DNA of 29,699 bases from Gracilariopsis chorda (GCA_003194525.1 NBIV01000648.1:1-29699); one strand, 5' to 3'; shown: positions 9,541 through 19,320, numbered from the stretch's first letter. Translations and numbers: made by a program. Notes: generated by a model from the letters alone, not told the origin.

Positions 9541-10347
9541 TGAAGTGCAACGCCCTCAGGGAGGGATTCTGGGTACTTGAACGCTTTTCCGATATTATCG
9601 GTTGTGTAGTGTGTATATGAACTACGCCCCACTATGGTGGATATGGACACGTGGGACACGGTTTTGGGTCAATTGGCGGTTGGCCACAGTAGTGGATGTT
9701 GCCACGAAATGTGGAGTATTTTAGCTAATATTACTTATTATTTTCACACCCATTTCTGGGAAGCTAGTACTTAGGGCGACGGCGCACTGCCGTCGCACCA
9801 GTAAACCTTCCCCAAAAAAGGACCCCAACCTGGGGAATTGGCTCTAGTTGTTACCGCTTGCGCGCGTACTCTACTCCTCCTTGGAGGGAAAAGCCGTAAA
9901 CCACGGGACATCTAACCCCCTTGCACATCTAAAGAAACCCATCACTGGGAGTATAATTGTTCCAATCGTATTGGTGTTTCGCCCTGTATAGGGAGTCCTG
10001 TCCACCGGCATTGCCGTATCTGCTCGTCGCTCTCGCGACCCACTTCGTCCTTCCTCTTTCCCCTTTTTAGGGTAGCACCTCCCGCTATCCGCGGCCCTCG
10101 TGTGCGCATCCGCTCACACACCCCCACTTACGTGGAAACATACCTCTACTGAGGATCACACCCCGCTCACGCGGATACCGATTCTTCGCCTTCACCTCCC
10201 TGCGTGAGTCGCGACAGGTGTCCCTGGTCTTACAAACCGGCTTCGCCGTGACACCTCTGGGAGGGCTCTACCCAACTGGGTTCACCTCGTGAGAGGAAGA
10301 TCCCGGACGTCTCTCGGTGTTTTTCCCCTTTGGGGCATTGCACCACA
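9541..10347 (+). repeat. 3' LTR of left Gypsy copy, 807 bp, TG...CA
   Basis: It begins TGAAGTGCAACG directly after the polypurine tract and ends ATTGCACCACA. Both ends are supported by the right copy LTR (24410-25215), which is colinear and stops matching at the same final CA. A TATA-like TATATGA at 9614-9620 is present in both copies, but its role is not shown. The LTR has several hairpins, including an 8-bp stem with GCACT loop at 9776-9796 and CCAAT-CGT-ATTGG near 9962 (loop TGC in the right copy). Sequence beyond the end (GCAGTGTG) is Copia RT coding DNA. The first five bases, GCAGT, would be one half of a target duplication whose partner is outside the window. Confidence 0.88.
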
Positions 10348-11284
10348 GCAGTGTGATCAACGTCGTGTGTAGAAACGATCCCCAGATCTGTCCAGCCTGC
10401 TCTGCCCCGTATAATTATTTCAGCAGTAGACACACTTTTTCCGGAACGTATGAAGTTCCAAATGAGTTCTGGGGTTGTTCCATGATCAATGGTTCATCGA
10501 GGTCGCCGTACAGGTAGGCGTTGCTGATATCCATTGTTTCCGGCAAAACGTCTTGCGCAGCAGCCTTTGCCAATGCCAACCTTATTGTCTCAAGTCTTGC
10601 GACTGGGGCATAAGGTTTTTCAGGGTCGTAATCGATGTACGGTTTCTGCATGTCCCCTCGCGCTACACAACGTGCGTTAGGAAGGATATCCAAAGGTTTT
10701 GCGCTGAGTTGTTTTGCCGTAAATGTCCAAAGAAATGGGATTGGATTCATTCCTGGTTTCCGGTCAATGAGCTTCCATGTTTTGCGTTCGATGAGAGCAT
10801 CATACTCTCGGTCGATTGCGTCTGCCCATTCCGGTATTTTCCTTGCTTGGGAAAATGTCTTTGGTACTTTGTCCAGCTCTCTGTTATTTGTTGAACGAGT
10901 GTGTGCCACTAGAAAATGTTCCAAAGCTGAGTCCAAGTGTTCTTCATCCACTTCGTCATTACGTTCTTCTGCATCTATCCTGCCCAAAGACGAGAAGTCG
11001 AGAAGCTCGTTGATGGAAGGCAGTCTTTTCTTGGCCACCTTAAAGTCCCTTTGCCTCACCATGATCACTTTCTTCTGGGAAGGTATGTATACCCGATACA
11101 GTGATTGGAAGCTCTCCATTCCAACGAAGTGGCCGTAGATGGCGCGTGGGAGTATCTTCTTGTTGGGAATGGTTTCTGACTTGTATAAAAAGGCGTGGCC
11201 ATCTTGTCCAAACTTCAGTAATGTATCGAACGATGGATTTTGTCCAATCCACTCTTTATAGGGGATTCTCATGTGAGTTGTGAG
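10348..11284 (-). pseudogene. pol (RT, Copia): Copia integrase tail and truncated reverse transcriptase
   Basis: After the frameshift the frame runs through the integrase tail and a charged linker, then the RT N-terminus: WADAIDREYDALIERKTWKL, ARCVARGDMQKPYIDYDPEK, YAPVARLETIRLALAKAAAQ, MDISNAYLYGDLDEPLIMEQ (first catalytic Asp). A TAA at 10415-10417 replaces a codon just before the conserved LYG motif. The same frame continues past it as LYGAEQAGQIWGSFLHTTLI up to 10348, where Gypsy LTR sequence begins. The catalytic YxDD block is absent because the gene is cut there. The coding match right up to the LTR edge proves the nesting order. Confidence 0.9.
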
Positions 11285-12099
11285 TTTGGAAGGCGGTTTT
11301 GCAGCCAGTTTGCATGCGATATCGCTTCTTCCCATAGTTCGAGTGGTAATTTTGATGCGAAGAGCAGAGTTCTGGCCGTTTTCCATAAGTCTTGGATAAT
11401 TTTCTCCGCTGCGCCGTTAGACTCATGTGCGTGCGAAGGAGTGTACTCCAAGATGATCCCGTTATCTAATTCGTATTGGATAAACTCATTAGACCTATTC
11501 TCAGCAGCTCCGTCGAGTCGAACGCGGTACAAACGGTTTTGGGGATGTTCGTTTTCTGCGGGAGCCTTGTACCAACGTATTGACTGCGTGAATTGGTCTT
11601 TCTTAGTCAGGAAGTATATTGATGATGCTCTTGTATTGTCTTCAAGTAGTACCTGCATATACTTTGATCCTTGTAACGAAGGTGGGAATATTGGGCATGT
11701 GAGGACTGTGTGTGTCAAAGCCAAGGGATGGTTTGCCACTGAATGCGAGCGTTGGGTTGGAGATCGCCTCGTTTTTGCCTCAATGCATGGGCTGCAATGT
11801 ATGTTTTCGATTTCCATCTGCGGCAGGTTAGGGATTCCTGAAGATTGCGGGATTGTGCGAAGCAACCTGTCCTCGCCGGGGTGTCCGAGTTTTTCATGCC
11901 AGTCAATTGCTGTGTTTCCGGGCATGACTTCTGCGTTTTGGGCTGTCGGTGGAGCGATCGGCTTTGGTGGTGGGTACAAACCGCTTTTAGCTTTGCAGCG
12001 GTGAAGTTCTTTCCCGGTTTTGACGTCACTTAGGTCAAATCCATGAAAGGAGTCTTCTTTGGAAAAGGAAACGTTTGCGTGCTGTGATAAAACGTATAA
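11285..12099 (-). pseudogene. pol (IN, Copia): Copia integrase
   Basis: It continues the gag-protease frame after the TAA at 12100. The zinc-binding HHCC module is WHEKLGHPGEDRLLRTI with the Cys pair in IHCSPC. The core has an Asp in VLLEDNTRASSIYFL, an Asp in RLDGAAENRSNEF and a Glu in SNGAAEKIIQDLWK, which matches the D,D,E spacing of Copia integrases. A frameshift falls near 11280 (after NWLQNRLPNSQL). The usual integrase C-terminal part (THMRIPYKEWIG, then LLKFGQDGHAFLY) follows in the next frame. The enzyme would act as cDNA strand-transferase in the particle; here it is broken. Confidence 0.9.
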
Positions 12100-13275
12100 T
12101 TAAATAAGGTTTGAGTCAAACGAAGGTGTGTGATTCGCAGGTAACCTTATTCCGTCCCCTACTGGCAGCATAATTGTCCCTGCTCCAACTATTTCCGATT
12201 GTCTGTCGCATGTTCGGACGGACTCATTTTCCACAGGCTCATAATCCCAGAAGAGATTTATGTCGTTTACAAACACATGAGCCGCTCCACAATCCAGCCA
12301 GTTTGTAGTTCCATTGCTCACTGAACAATATTTAGCTTCGGCAATAGCTATGAAACCTCGGGGCTGGGGGTTGCGGTTGTAGTGACTTGAGTGTTTGTTT
12401 CTTCTTCCGTTTGAGTCCCAGTTCCTGTTTCCAGTACTAGATGGTTGGTGTTTGTGTTTGTTGGCTTGGGTACCCCTGGGATGGTTTAGGTTGGGGTTGT
12501 TTTCTTTTCTCAACCGGCATTCGGAACGAATGTGACCTAGTTTTCCACAATGCCAACATCTTACGGCTTTAGACTTCTGTTTCTTCACAGAGGAAATTAA
12601 GGATGTCTTTCTCGCAGCCATGTAGGGGTGCTGTGTATTTGGTGGTGGAGGTGCGGAGCTTGTTTGGTTTCTCGAGTCCCTGTGTTTGCGTCTGTCCATT
12701 TTTGATCTTATCAAAGAAGCAAATTGGTCATGTTCCATATCTTTGGCGTCTGCGAGTAGCGTGATAGCCATAAGAGAGTCTGGTAGAGTTCTGAGTAAGC
12801 AAGCAGTTCTCTCCTTATCGTTGAGAGCATCTCCTAGGCGTGCCAGTTCTAGAAAGATTGTTTCCATTTCGTGGAGATCTTCAAGGATATTTCCATCGTC
12901 CTTGAAAACGAAATTGTTCAGGCACGGTCAAAGGTTCATCTTGGTTTGGATGTTATCCTTCTTGTACGTGCTCTCCAGTTTCCTCCAGACGTCCAACGCA
13001 GAACATTGTTCACGTTCCAGTAATTCAGAAACGGCAACTATTGGTTGTGTTCCAAGGTTTTGAACAATAATCGAACGAGCTTTTCGATCCGCATCATCCC
13101 ATCAGCAGCGGGCTTGGGCTGAGCTTTCTCCTTCCAATGGTCTGGGTTCGGTTAAGACGAAGAGAACTTGGTCAACATTCATCAGGTCCCTTATGTAGAT
13201 CCTCCATGTCTAATAATCCGAGGATCCTTTAAGGCGGGGAATAGTGCGCTTGCCTTCTTCTCTGTTCTCACTCAT
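12100..13275 (-). pseudogene. gag-pol (Copia): Copia gag and protease, three internal stops plus one at the end
   Basis: An ATG at 13275-13273 opens a frame (RTIPRLKGSSDY, then TWRIYIRDLM) typical of Copia gag N-termini. It continues in one frame into ETIFLELARLGDALNDKERT and a zinc knuckle, CWHCGKLGHIRSEC (C-X2-C-X4-H-X4-C, near 12530-12570). The protease site follows as WLDCGAAHVF, where the Asp codon is at 12292-12294 and the residue after it is Cys (12289-12291). Copia proteases normally have Asp-Ser-Gly here. In-frame stops are TAG at 13210-13212, TGA at 13102-13104, TGA at 12928-12930 and TAA at 12100-12102. Coding continues in the same frame beyond the last stop into integrase, so these are point mutations inside one former polyprotein. 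Confidence 0.88.
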
Positions 13276-13308
13276 GTTGATGTCTTGTGAGTACAGAAAG
13301 AGTGAATT

Positions 13309-13382
13309 GACCTCTGGTTATCGAGGTATCTTTTGTTATTCTACTTGACCTCTGGCTAGCGAGGTACCTTTTATTAGTCTTC
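13309..13382. repeat. Two tandem 36-38 bp repeats in the Copia leader
   Basis: Two units, 13309-13346 and 13347-13382, both begin GACCTCTGG and share CGAGGTA(T/C)CTTTT. Each unit contains a CCTC...GAGG hairpin. They lie just upstream of the Copia gag ATG on the minus strand, so they belong to the untranslated leader or LTR edge. Function unknown. Confidence 0.6.
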
Positions 13383-14120
13383 TTTCGAGTGGGCGCACTG
13401 ACAGGAGATACTACCTCCACTACCCTAAGGGTTCAACCCCTGGAACCGAGTCACACTCTCCCGGTGAGTCGCTTTGACCTGCCTGCTAAGCTTCCCGCGA
13501 AAAGAAGCAAAGTGCCTTGAATCCTTACGAAGCTTCCAAGGGAGGTTACTAACTGAAGATAAGTTTTCAATAGTTGACCCCTTCTGGCCTCTTGCAGGAA
13601 TGCTGCGCGGCGTTCTGTGGAGCGAGAGTTTGAAGGATATAGTACAAAACTCCACTGGCGTATGCGGTAGCTTGGGCTGAACGACGACACACCGTTTCAC
13701 CACTAGCAGACAGAGCCTCCCCCAGCAGAGCCGGTTATCCGGAAGGATGTCAAATCTAGCAGATTACTTCAAGTGCCCAATGGATTCCCGTCCCGGTACT
13801 CAGCTTGCAAATTACCACGGCTTTATCCGTTCGACGCAAAGAGATGAGAAGAAGAAGAAAAAGAAATACCACAAAGATGCAGGATGAACGAAGCCGTTTA
13901 TCAGCGAGAAGAGAAAGTTTGTATGTTGATGCTTCCGTGGGTCAAAGGAATGGTTCGTTACAGATCGTTGCGGAGCGCCGGTTGAAGGTTGGTCAGCGGT
14001 TGTCGAGGGGAGAGGCTGCGGGGAGTGTTGAGCGAGTGCTACCATGTGAAGGGTGAAGGGGTATCCCTCCGGCCGGTGGTGCTCAGGTCAGCGCCGCCGG
14101 CCGCTCCTTATAGTCCTACA
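13383..14120 (-). other. Probable Copia 5' leader/LTR region, no gene seen
   Basis: About 740 bp upstream of the Copia gag without a convincing gene. Short open frames are present but have no recognisable domain. It holds an A/G-rich run near 13850-13870, and near the outer end an interrupted inverted repeat, GGCCGGTGG (14071-14079) with CCGCCGGCC (14094-14102). By position it should contain the 5' LTR, but its limits cannot be set without the other LTR. Confidence 0.4.
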
Positions 14121-14154
14121 ATTCTAATTAAAATGTACTTAACTAGGAGAGGTC

Positions 14155-14195
14155 TGCATTTGTAATCAAGAGAGTTGGATAAGATTACAAATGCA
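14155..14195. repeat. Perfect 13-bp inverted repeat, 41 bp overall
   Basis: The left arm TGCATTTGTAATC (14155-14167) pairs with GATTACAAATGCA (14183-14195) around a 15-nt loop. The unit starts TG and ends CA. It could be a small element terminus or a structured RNA. Nothing else identifies it. Confidence 0.6.
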
Positions 14196-14262
14196 ACTGA
14201 CACTGGATTACAACAGCCGATATTGCAACCCTACAATTGCGTGTTCTCACTGAGGGAAGCAC

Positions 14263-14276
14263 GTGTGTGTGTGTGT
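14263..14276. repeat. (GT)7 microsatellite
   Basis: Seven uninterrupted GT units in the spacer. No role is suggested. Confidence 0.9.
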
Positions 14277-14642
14277 TTACACGAGCTCGTGTCTCTAATT
14301 CCATGACTACTGTAGGGGTTACATTGAGAAGAACCCCTCTCTCTCTAGATAAACCAACAGATTTTCTGGCCATGCCCTTCCTATTGATTCTGTGTCAGAA
14401 CCCTGCCTCTCTCGGAGAGGTGAGAGCTGCAGCACGTATATCACGTACTTGTAAGCAACATTCCCTCGGCGTGTATGCTGTGACGTGATTGAGATTGCTC
14501 GGGTTTTTCTTTATGCAAACCAAAGATTCCAATGCACCCGCAATAGAGATATATCTCTAGATATGTATAGCTATAGATATCAGGAGAAGGCGATAGTCGT
14601 CGGAAAAGAAACGCTTCAGCGGTTGACGACACCTACGGGACC

Positions 14643-14731
14643 TAATACTTTCTTCGTATCATATGTGGACCAATGATTGTAGCACGGCTACTGGTTTGTT
14701 GTTCAAGGCTACGGTATAGAAGAAAGTATTA
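14643..14731. repeat. Perfect 13-bp inverted repeat, 89 bp overall
   Basis: The left arm TAATACTTTCTTC (14643-14655) pairs with GAAGAAAGTATTA (14719-14731). The 63-nt loop itself contains GTAGC-ACG-GCTAC. This is consistent with a small MITE-like element or a hairpin RNA precursor; neither is shown. Confidence 0.6.
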
Positions 14732-15380
14732 CAGATCATACGCAACCAGTACTTCTGCAATGGCTGCGTGAGAAATGCAAACATTACAGCAGCTTTTTTA
14801 AGTATTTGAACTTTGCTCACGGAGTTGCTGAATCGCAATTACACATCAAAGTATTCATCGCCAGAGGAATATTACTGTACCTTTGAAGGCTTGCACACCT
14901 CCCCGTCCGTCTTCGCTCCATCAACTCAGTTATGCCACGTAGATCCACTCTGAAGGCGAGCACAAAGGCTGTGTCCCGCCGTGACGCCAGAAGATGGAGG
15001 AAAATCCTTCTTTTACAGATTCAAAGGCGTGCCCAACAACAGGAGTGTGTCTCCACCAACATCATCTCCGTGCCACTGCGTCTACTTGGCAGAGCATGCC
15101 ACAACTACCACACTTTTGCACTACACGGCCGCTTCATTTCAAAGACATCATTGGAGCTTTTTTTGCTAACATGAACGATTTTAGGAGGGAGAGTCACTAC
15201 GGTGTGATGCTTGGAGCGTGGTGGTGTATTGGCGAGAAGATATACGCACGTTGTCTTCACTAACATGGCGTGATTCTGCAATTTGGTGAAGCCATCTTGC
15301 AGAAATTCTGCAATTGGATGCGATGTGTGTCTCGGGGCAGTTTCTGTTTGTTCACGTCATGCAAAATTCCTTCTGCGTAA

Positions 15381-16497
15381 TCTCTCCATTATAAGTATTT
15401 ACAAGCGTATGAGCACCTACATCTTGATTGAACAAAGGCGTCACGGCAATAAACATGCCCGCATGCCCTCTTCAGCGCATGCGTAAACCTCTTTTGGCGC
15501 AACGCCTCCCTGCCATTCTTCACCACCACCACCACCAGCACCAGCATCAGAATCAGCAGCAGCAGCAAAGCTCAAAGCTTATTGGCTGCTGCTGTTTGTT
15601 GACTGCCGCTGCTGCTCAGTGGCTGGCACTACAGTAAATGGCTGCAGTGTCACCCACTAAGCAGTAGCTGGCTTGCAAGACACGTGGCTGCCTTTTTGCA
15701 ATGCAACAGTGCAGCACAATGCACAGAGCATATATACCGCACTGGCGCAGTTCAAAAAGCGTCTCGCTTGCTGACCCTAACCACTACTTTCACCTCCTAT
15801 TTCAGGCTTGGCCAATAGCACAGTGTCGTAACCTTTTGCTACTTTGGGCACTGTTTGCTGGCCTGGGACCTAGGCAAGGCCGAGCTCGTGTGCACGTCGC
15901 TACAAGAGTAACCCACTAAGTACCACGGATCTTGGAAAGATCAAGTGCTCCTCTGTGGTAAACTGGTCGTTTGAAGGCGATCAGGAAGTATGAGGGTTTC
16001 CCAGACCTAACACCAGCTTGCTGTGCAGGGTCCAGGGCGGCCCCCGTGTCGTACCTCTTGTGGCCGGAAAGCACACTTCGGTGTGTGAGTAAAGGCAGAC
16101 CAATCCTTACAACCGGACGCGGGTTAAACATCAAACGGCTTGAAAACCGGCTGGGCACACTCCGCCCGTCATAATCCAACAGGAGTGTGTCGAGAATCTC
16201 TGTGCTGCGCACGACTGCATCGGGTAAATATAAGTCTTGCAGCAATTTTTTTAATTGCTCATGCGACTAGGCCCGGTGGGTGCAACGCAACAAACTGCAA
16301 TCAGTTTTTCATTTTCAACTCTGTGTTTTACTGGGAATTATTCTGGAACTCTGGAAAAATTTTAACGGTTTGAAAACATAGAATTGTGTTTTTCCTTTTT
16401 TTGATATATTGAAACGACGAGAGGAGGGCGAAGTCTGAACTCTGTTGTCTTCCGATCTAACTCGGGAGGTGCCAGAGCCATTTCTGTAGGTTCCAGG
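15381..16497 (+). other. Helitron 1 5' non-coding region
   Basis: About 1.1 kb before the RepHel frame. It contains CAC/CAG-type repeats at about 15527-15560 facing a CTGCTG-rich stretch at about 15586-15615 (imperfect palindrome), and a TATATA near 15730, upstream of CGCACTGGCGCAGT. The part 15421-15905 aligns with 22338-22826 of Helitron 2. The part 15906-16497 has no counterpart there and includes an open frame of 109 codons on the minus strand (15916-16245), without ATG support and without a recognisable domain. It may hold the promoter, or captured DNA; neither is shown. Confidence 0.5.
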
Positions 16498-16857
16498 TTG
16501 AACGCAGGCAGTGCAAGGCAAAACGCTGGTTGTCGTCGCGTTGGCAGTGGTGGAGCACGGGCAGGAGCTGGAAGACCCCGAAGAGCACCAGCTCCTCCAA
16601 CTTCAGATGAGTTGGGAGTAAATGAGAGCGGAGCGCACGTTCAAGTACCTATTCTTCCAGCGGTTAAAGAAGACGAAATTACTCCTGCATCTACTTCGGT
16701 TGCAGCTGCAGTTAGAACAAGCGCCGCTGGAGCCAGTGGGTGCGTTGCAACAGATCTACCAACTTCGTGCCCAATTCGTGGATTTATGGAGTTTGTGAGA
16801 GGCCTTCCAAGTCACATTCCACCGCCTCCGATGCCTCCCCATCTCCCACCGATGCCT

Positions 16858-17158
16858 GCAGAACAGATGCCCGTTGCGATGAAAATGAAAGAGGATGAGA
16901 TCATCCCTGCTCCCTCACAGCCACCACCGCCACAGCAGCCTGGTTTTCCTTAAGCTGACCAAGAGGAAGAACAGATGCCGGTCCCGGTGGAAGTGGAAGA
17001 GGATGAGATCACCCCGGCTCCCTCACACCCGCCCCCGCAGCCTGCGCTGCCACAAGCTGAACAGGAAGAACAACAGATGCCTATTCCGATTGAGGTGGAA
17101 GCAGATGAGATCACACCGCCTCCCTCACACCAGCCGCAGCATCAGCCACAGCAACAGC
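16858..17158 (+). repeat. Three tandem imperfect ~100 bp repeats in RepHel N-terminus
   Basis: The units encode an acidic core followed by a Pro/Gln-rich tail: EDEIIPAPSQPPPP, EDEITPAPSHPPPQP and ADEITPPPSHQPQHQ, each preceded by EQMPV or QQMPI. The unit boundaries are about 16858, 16952 and 17052. The first unit ends in TAA (16951-16953), where the later unit has CAA. A further related phrase, KEDEITPAS, lies upstream near 16668. It resembles a repeated short linear motif in a disordered region. Confidence 0.75.
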
Positions 17159-18784
17159 CTGCTACGACGGTCATGCACTATGCTGGGCGTCCTGATCGAG
17201 GACTCTATCGCGTGTACTAAGCGTGGGATTTCGTGGCAGCTCAGGCCAGGAATGATCCGGCCATCCGTGCAAGCGTGCCGGAGTTTGAGACTCTTCCCTC
17301 TGCAGGTCAAAGGCGATGCGGAAGATGTGGCGAACACTCACACACGCCTTCCTCATGCCCGTACGCAGACTGGACATTGAAGATTCATAGCTGCAAGTAT
17401 TGCAGTTGTGTTATGCTTGGCACAGAGGTCACTGGAGTGCGCTGTCGAATAAAAAGAATGTCAGGATGGGGCGCCACGTTCCGCAGAAGGCATAGCAGTG
17501 AGTTGGTTCGCAGTCTTTATAGCCTGAGAGCCGTTCACAGCCATTTCCTCAACTTTAATACGCTCTTCGCGACGACGCAAGCGTTCATGGACATGTCATA
17601 TGTGATGGGAGGCGGTCCCTCTTTTCTCAGACTTGAGCGCAATGCAGCTCACAATCTGCCCACGCAGAACCGGAACAACACGCGCTACAGCTTTCTGTGG
17701 GGTACCCGTCCGCCTTCCTTGGATCCCTCTCACTATGCGCGTGCCAATTTGCGTGCGTTCATTCAAGACATCAACGTAAGAGACATCGTGCCCAAGTTGT
17801 ACAATGTGATCCAGGGCAAGCCAGACGTGGTGCGCGAGCGGTATCGATCCATGCTTAGCACGCAACAACAACAACAAATGCAGAGACCATTGTCAATATC
17901 AGCATGCAGGCAGCAGAAGAGGGAGTAGTAGTACGTGGATACGAAGGAACCCGAAGTGCTACAGTCAGTGCTCCTCATGCGGGTGCTGGCCCTCTCCCTG
18001 AAGATATTCCTGGTAAAGGGCAAACCATGATGAGAATGCTCGTCGTGGATCCAACTGGCCTGTACCGAGTGGAGTCTCAAGTACCCCGCTTGGTAGAAGG
18101 AACTGTTACCGAAGAGCACGCTGCAGCCACTACTGCTGCTGCTGCTGGAGCAGAGGCGACTGCGGATGCCGCAACCAATGCACACGTGCGGTACCGACTT
18201 CTAAAACTGGCAACCAACCTTCCAGAGAAGGGCACTTTCACTCTTCTCTACCCGTACGGGGATCAGCCCGAACCGTTTGACATCGGCCTGTTCTTGGATG
18301 CAAGGAAATTTACACAGCAAATCTCAGGTCTCAGCGTAAATGATTGGAACCTCCGAAAGCTCACCTGGGCTCAGAACGCGAAGCGACGTTTGTACTCAGA
18401 CAACATCCTCCTCAACAGTGGACCGTTGATGCAGATGTGGATGCTCCGCACGCACACAAAAATTGAGGACATGCGAATACGTTTCCTGGAGAGAGAACAA
18501 CAGGTACGTATTGTACAAGAGCAAGAGATCCAGCAAGCACAACAGCAAACAGGTCATGGGTTACCATCCCAGTTCGCAGAAATGGGACGTATATTTCTGC
18601 CCGATGACTCGGTCAACTCAGCAGCGTACTGGAAGAACAAGCGCATGGATGTACAGGCAATCGCAGCGCGAAGAGGACCGCCTTCTTTGTTCACTACAGT
18701 CACCATGAACATCTGGCGAGAGGACATCCAGCGCCTTGGGATGGACACCACTAATTGTTGTGCATTTACAGCACAGAGTAACCG

Positions 18785-19320
18785 CCCTTGACCGTTTGAC
18801 CGACCGGATCTGATTGCAAGGGTGTACAACCAGTACGCAATGACTTCATGAAGGACTTGGAGAAGACCTTGGAGCACATGTTTGGAATGAAGTGCCTGGG
18901 GCTTGCATCAAAGCTCGAGCTTCAAGAGCGCAATGTGCCTCATCACCACATGCTCGTGTCGCTCGAAAGAGGCGTGATTGAAGACTTTCATGTGATCGAC
19001 GAGCTCATTCGTGCAGAACTTCCCCTTCCAGCCGAGGACGACGCGTTGCGTGCCGTCATTCGTTCCATGCACAGGCACTGCCACTCTCCTTATTGCCGGA
19101 ATCGCGGTGGGCTTCGCAAGTTTGGATAAGACAGTAACATGATTGTGCCAGAGCCTTACATTGAAGAAGGCACGCATCGCGTGATCTACAGCAGAAGACG
19201 GCAACAAGACCTCAGGATTGTGCCGTACAGCCCAACTCTAACCAAGAAGTACCGCTATCATATAAACGTAGAACGCACGCAAAGAGGGGCACAGTGGCTT
19301 ATCTGATGAAGTACGCGTTT
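18785..19320 (+). other. Rep (HUH endonuclease) domain of Helitron 1
   Basis: The nuclease domain that nicks one strand and joins covalently to DNA through tyrosine. RPDLIARVYNQ precedes a frame change near 18835. The HUH metal-binding motif is in QERNVPHHHMLVSL (about 18925-18965). The tyrosine motif YLMKY lies at 19300-19314, with both tyrosines retained. Between them HRHCHSPYCRNRGGLRKFG carries the Cys/His cluster typical of Helitron Rep. All key residues remain although the frame is broken three times. Confidence 0.85.

Larger units (their letters stand above)
1..10347 (+). mobile_element. Ty3/Gypsy chromovirus, left copy (5' end outside window)
   Basis: An LTR retrotransposon read left to right: gag with zinc knuckle, aspartic protease, reverse transcriptase, RNase H, integrase with H2C2 and DDE core, GPY/F module, chromodomain, a segment with an antisense ORF, a polypurine tract and a 3' LTR. 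The RT-RNaseH-IN order is the Ty3/Gypsy order, and the chromodomain places it among chromoviruses. The 5' LTR and primer binding site lie before base 1. The right edge at 10347 is fixed because the right copy (24410-29699) matches up to exactly this base and diverges beyond it, and because Copia RT coding sequence starts at 10348. The gag and pol frames are broken many times, mostly by single-base indels, so this copy reads as non-autonomous unless those are sequencing errors. Confidence 0.93.
1..10347. repeat. Dense field of short perfect hairpins across the Gypsy element
   Basis: Small interrupted palindromes, usually starting with CC and ending with GG, occur about every 20-40 bp. Checked examples: CCTTC-ATC-GAAGG at 299-311, CCGCT-TTGT-AGCGG at 846-859, CCGTA-TTTCT-TACGG at 907-921, CCCG-TTAT-CGGG at 1216-1227, CCGCC-GAA-GGCGG at 1958-1970, CCTGT-CAG-ACAGG at 3508-3520, CCGGCA-CA-TGCCGG at 8059-8072 and CCTCC-TC-GGAGG at 8095-8106. 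In the LTR an 8-bp stem with a 5-nt loop spans 9776-9796. They occur in every coding domain, the tether, the antisense-ORF region and the LTR. The intervening Copia, Helitron and spacer DNA does not show this texture by eye. No exact density has been computed. Confidence 0.75.
10348..14120 (-). mobile_element. Ty1/Copia retrotransposon fragment, interrupted by the Gypsy insertion
   Basis: Read on the minus strand: leader or LTR (about 14120-13276), gag, zinc knuckle, protease, integrase, then the first part of RT. Integrase before RT is the Ty1/Copia order. The RT is cut at base 10348, exactly where the Gypsy LTR begins. The rest of RT, RNase H and the 3' LTR should therefore lie on the far side of the left Gypsy copy, outside the window. 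The outer (5') boundary is uncertain because no second LTR is available. A TG-starting point near 14120 is only a guess. Gag-protease-integrase are in one frame with several substitution-type stop codons, so this copy is old and dead. Confidence 0.85.
14121..15380. other. Spacer between Copia and Helitron, no gene recognised
   Basis: About 1.26 kb with only short open frames and no domain I can name. The longest overlapping frames (about 14930-15260) read as basic or Ser/Thr-rich peptides without motif support. The visible structure is two perfect 13-bp inverted repeats (listed separately), a short GT microsatellite at 14263-14276 and an AT-rich palindromic patch near 14545-14580. The hairpin texture of the Gypsy copies is absent. 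Confidence 0.6.

Noticed and set aside
9477..9659. A 60-codon minus-strand open frame overlapping the start of the antisense ORF, conserved in frame in the right copy (25052-25279).
   Set aside because: It has no ATG in either copy and lies in the LTR and polypurine region, where conservation is expected for other reasons. It may be chance.
13309..13330. Similarity of the Copia leader to an initiator tRNA anticodon region (ATAACCAGAGGTC on the minus strand).
   Set aside because: It has the same sense as the tRNA rather than being complementary, so it cannot serve as a primer binding site.
14930..15170. Possible zinc-finger-like or basic peptide frames in the spacer.
   Set aside because: Three overlapping frames are open at once, with no Cys/His spacing of a known finger.
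15916..16245. A 109-codon minus-strand open frame inside Helitron 1, possibly a captured gene fragment.
   Set aside because: No ATG start and no recognisable domain; the opposite strand is also open. Mentioned only in the 5' region entry.
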